DNA from: Actinobacillus capsulatus DSM 19761
Lineage (GTDB): Bacteria > Pseudomonadota > Gammaproteobacteria > Enterobacterales > Pasteurellaceae
Assembly: GCF_000374285.1 (NCBI RefSeq)
Contig: NZ_KB893937.1
Span: 60,827-124,826, forward strand
Length of the DNA stretch: 64,000 bases
Reading direction: 5' to 3'
The position numbers and the translations under genes are program-made. The notes beneath the pieces were generated by a model. It was not told where the DNA came from. It saw only the letters and a list, made by a program, of their open reading frames with translations, and searched no databases. The stretch's first letter is position 1. The number at the start of each line of letters is the position of its first letter. Of the stretch, positions 63,851-64,000 are shown piece by piece.

Positions 63851-64000
63851 GATCTGCCCCCTAAAAGTTGGACAAACCAACCAACTAATTAAAGGTGCAG
63901 ATTTTGTTATGGGTAAACATTACACATCTTCTTTTAAGTTTCATGTCATTCAACATGTTTTAGATAACCGTATGGGTGTTAGGGAAGTGGCAGATTATTT
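63851..64000 (+). mobile_element. left end of an IS3-family (IS150-like) insertion sequence
   Basis: The sequence changes character just after an uptake sequence. TGATCTGCCCCCTAAAAGTT, followed by GGAC, resembles the terminal inverted repeat of IS150-group elements, and a transposase OrfA starts inside at 63909. The right end and the target duplication are outside the window. Confidence 0.75.
63909..64000 (+). CDS. IS3-family transposase OrfA, N-terminal part (cut by window edge)
   Basis: The first 30 or so residues read MGKHYTSSFKFHVIQHVLDN and on through GVREVADYF, the start of the helix-turn-helix that binds the element's ends. AAAGGTG lies upstream. The IS150-type OrfB and the programmed frameshift would lie beyond the window. 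Confidence 0.75.
   Translation, partial: MGKHYTSSFKFHVIQHVLDNRMGVREVADY

Noticed and set aside
63851..64000. ISApl1, the common A. pleuropneumoniae insertion sequence
   Set aside because: ISApl1 is an IS30-family element; the end sequence and OrfA start here fit the IS3 family, IS150 group.

Overview
The window looks like a chromosomal segment of a Pasteurellaceae bacterium of the Actinobacillus pleuropneumoniae type. Two things point there. The 10-mer ACAAGCGGTC (or GACCGCTTGT) and its 9-mer core recur throughout, inside genes and as inverted pairs in terminators; this is the uptake-signal variant known for the A. pleuropneumoniae clade. The gene content is also typical: DcuC, SdaC/SdaA, PntAB, CydDC, HflD-PurB, TamAB and a small set of tRNA-modification enzymes, at roughly 40-42 % G+C. 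I see no rRNA, tRNA, CRISPR array or prophage.

Layout. 1-1217 is the N-terminal half of leuS (minus). 1218-3429 is a loose region with an excalibur-domain membrane protein, nested inverted repeats, an FNR-type box and a broken pepE. dcuC follows, then serS, smpB and a YcjX-like GTPase (minus), facing a short CYTH triphosphatase. 9183-11614 (minus) holds a secreted protein coupled to a YoaH-family small protein, truC-yqcC and a Fic protein. 11699-15322 (plus) is trpC(F), a 26-residue YnhF-like membrane protein and mnmC. 15371-15608 is a compact module that looks like an Ibs/Sib type I toxin-antitoxin pair. 15618-18321 (minus) is the sdaC-sdaA serine uptake and degradation operon.

18640-27316 contains a remnant of a peptide-binding protein, a MetE-like methyltransferase behind a MetR-type box, and a five-gene minus-strand operon: Tat-type binding protein, DppB permease, a DppC-DppD fusion, a DppF ATPase and a fumarate-reductase-like flavoprotein. 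27579-34684 carries hemW, bcp-gmhB, queF, trmJ (minus) and pntAB. 34762-41126 (minus) is a complete tripartite export system (HlyD-like adaptor, RbbA, YhhJ and a NodT-type outer-membrane lipoprotein) divergent from a TetR regulator.

41896-48775 has udk-dcd (minus), a LysE/ArgO exporter, gpmA (minus), envC-yibQ and tamA. 48835-63771 (plus) has tamB, cydDC with a GT8 glycosyltransferase, hflD-purB, glpR-ubiA and gyrB. The window closes in the left end of an IS3-family (IS150-like) insertion sequence starting near 63851.

The most unusual items are the Ibs/Sib-like pair between mnmC and sdaA, the Tat-SBP/fused-ABC/flavoprotein operon, and the RbbA-centred exporter with its own outer-membrane lipoprotein and TetR regulator.
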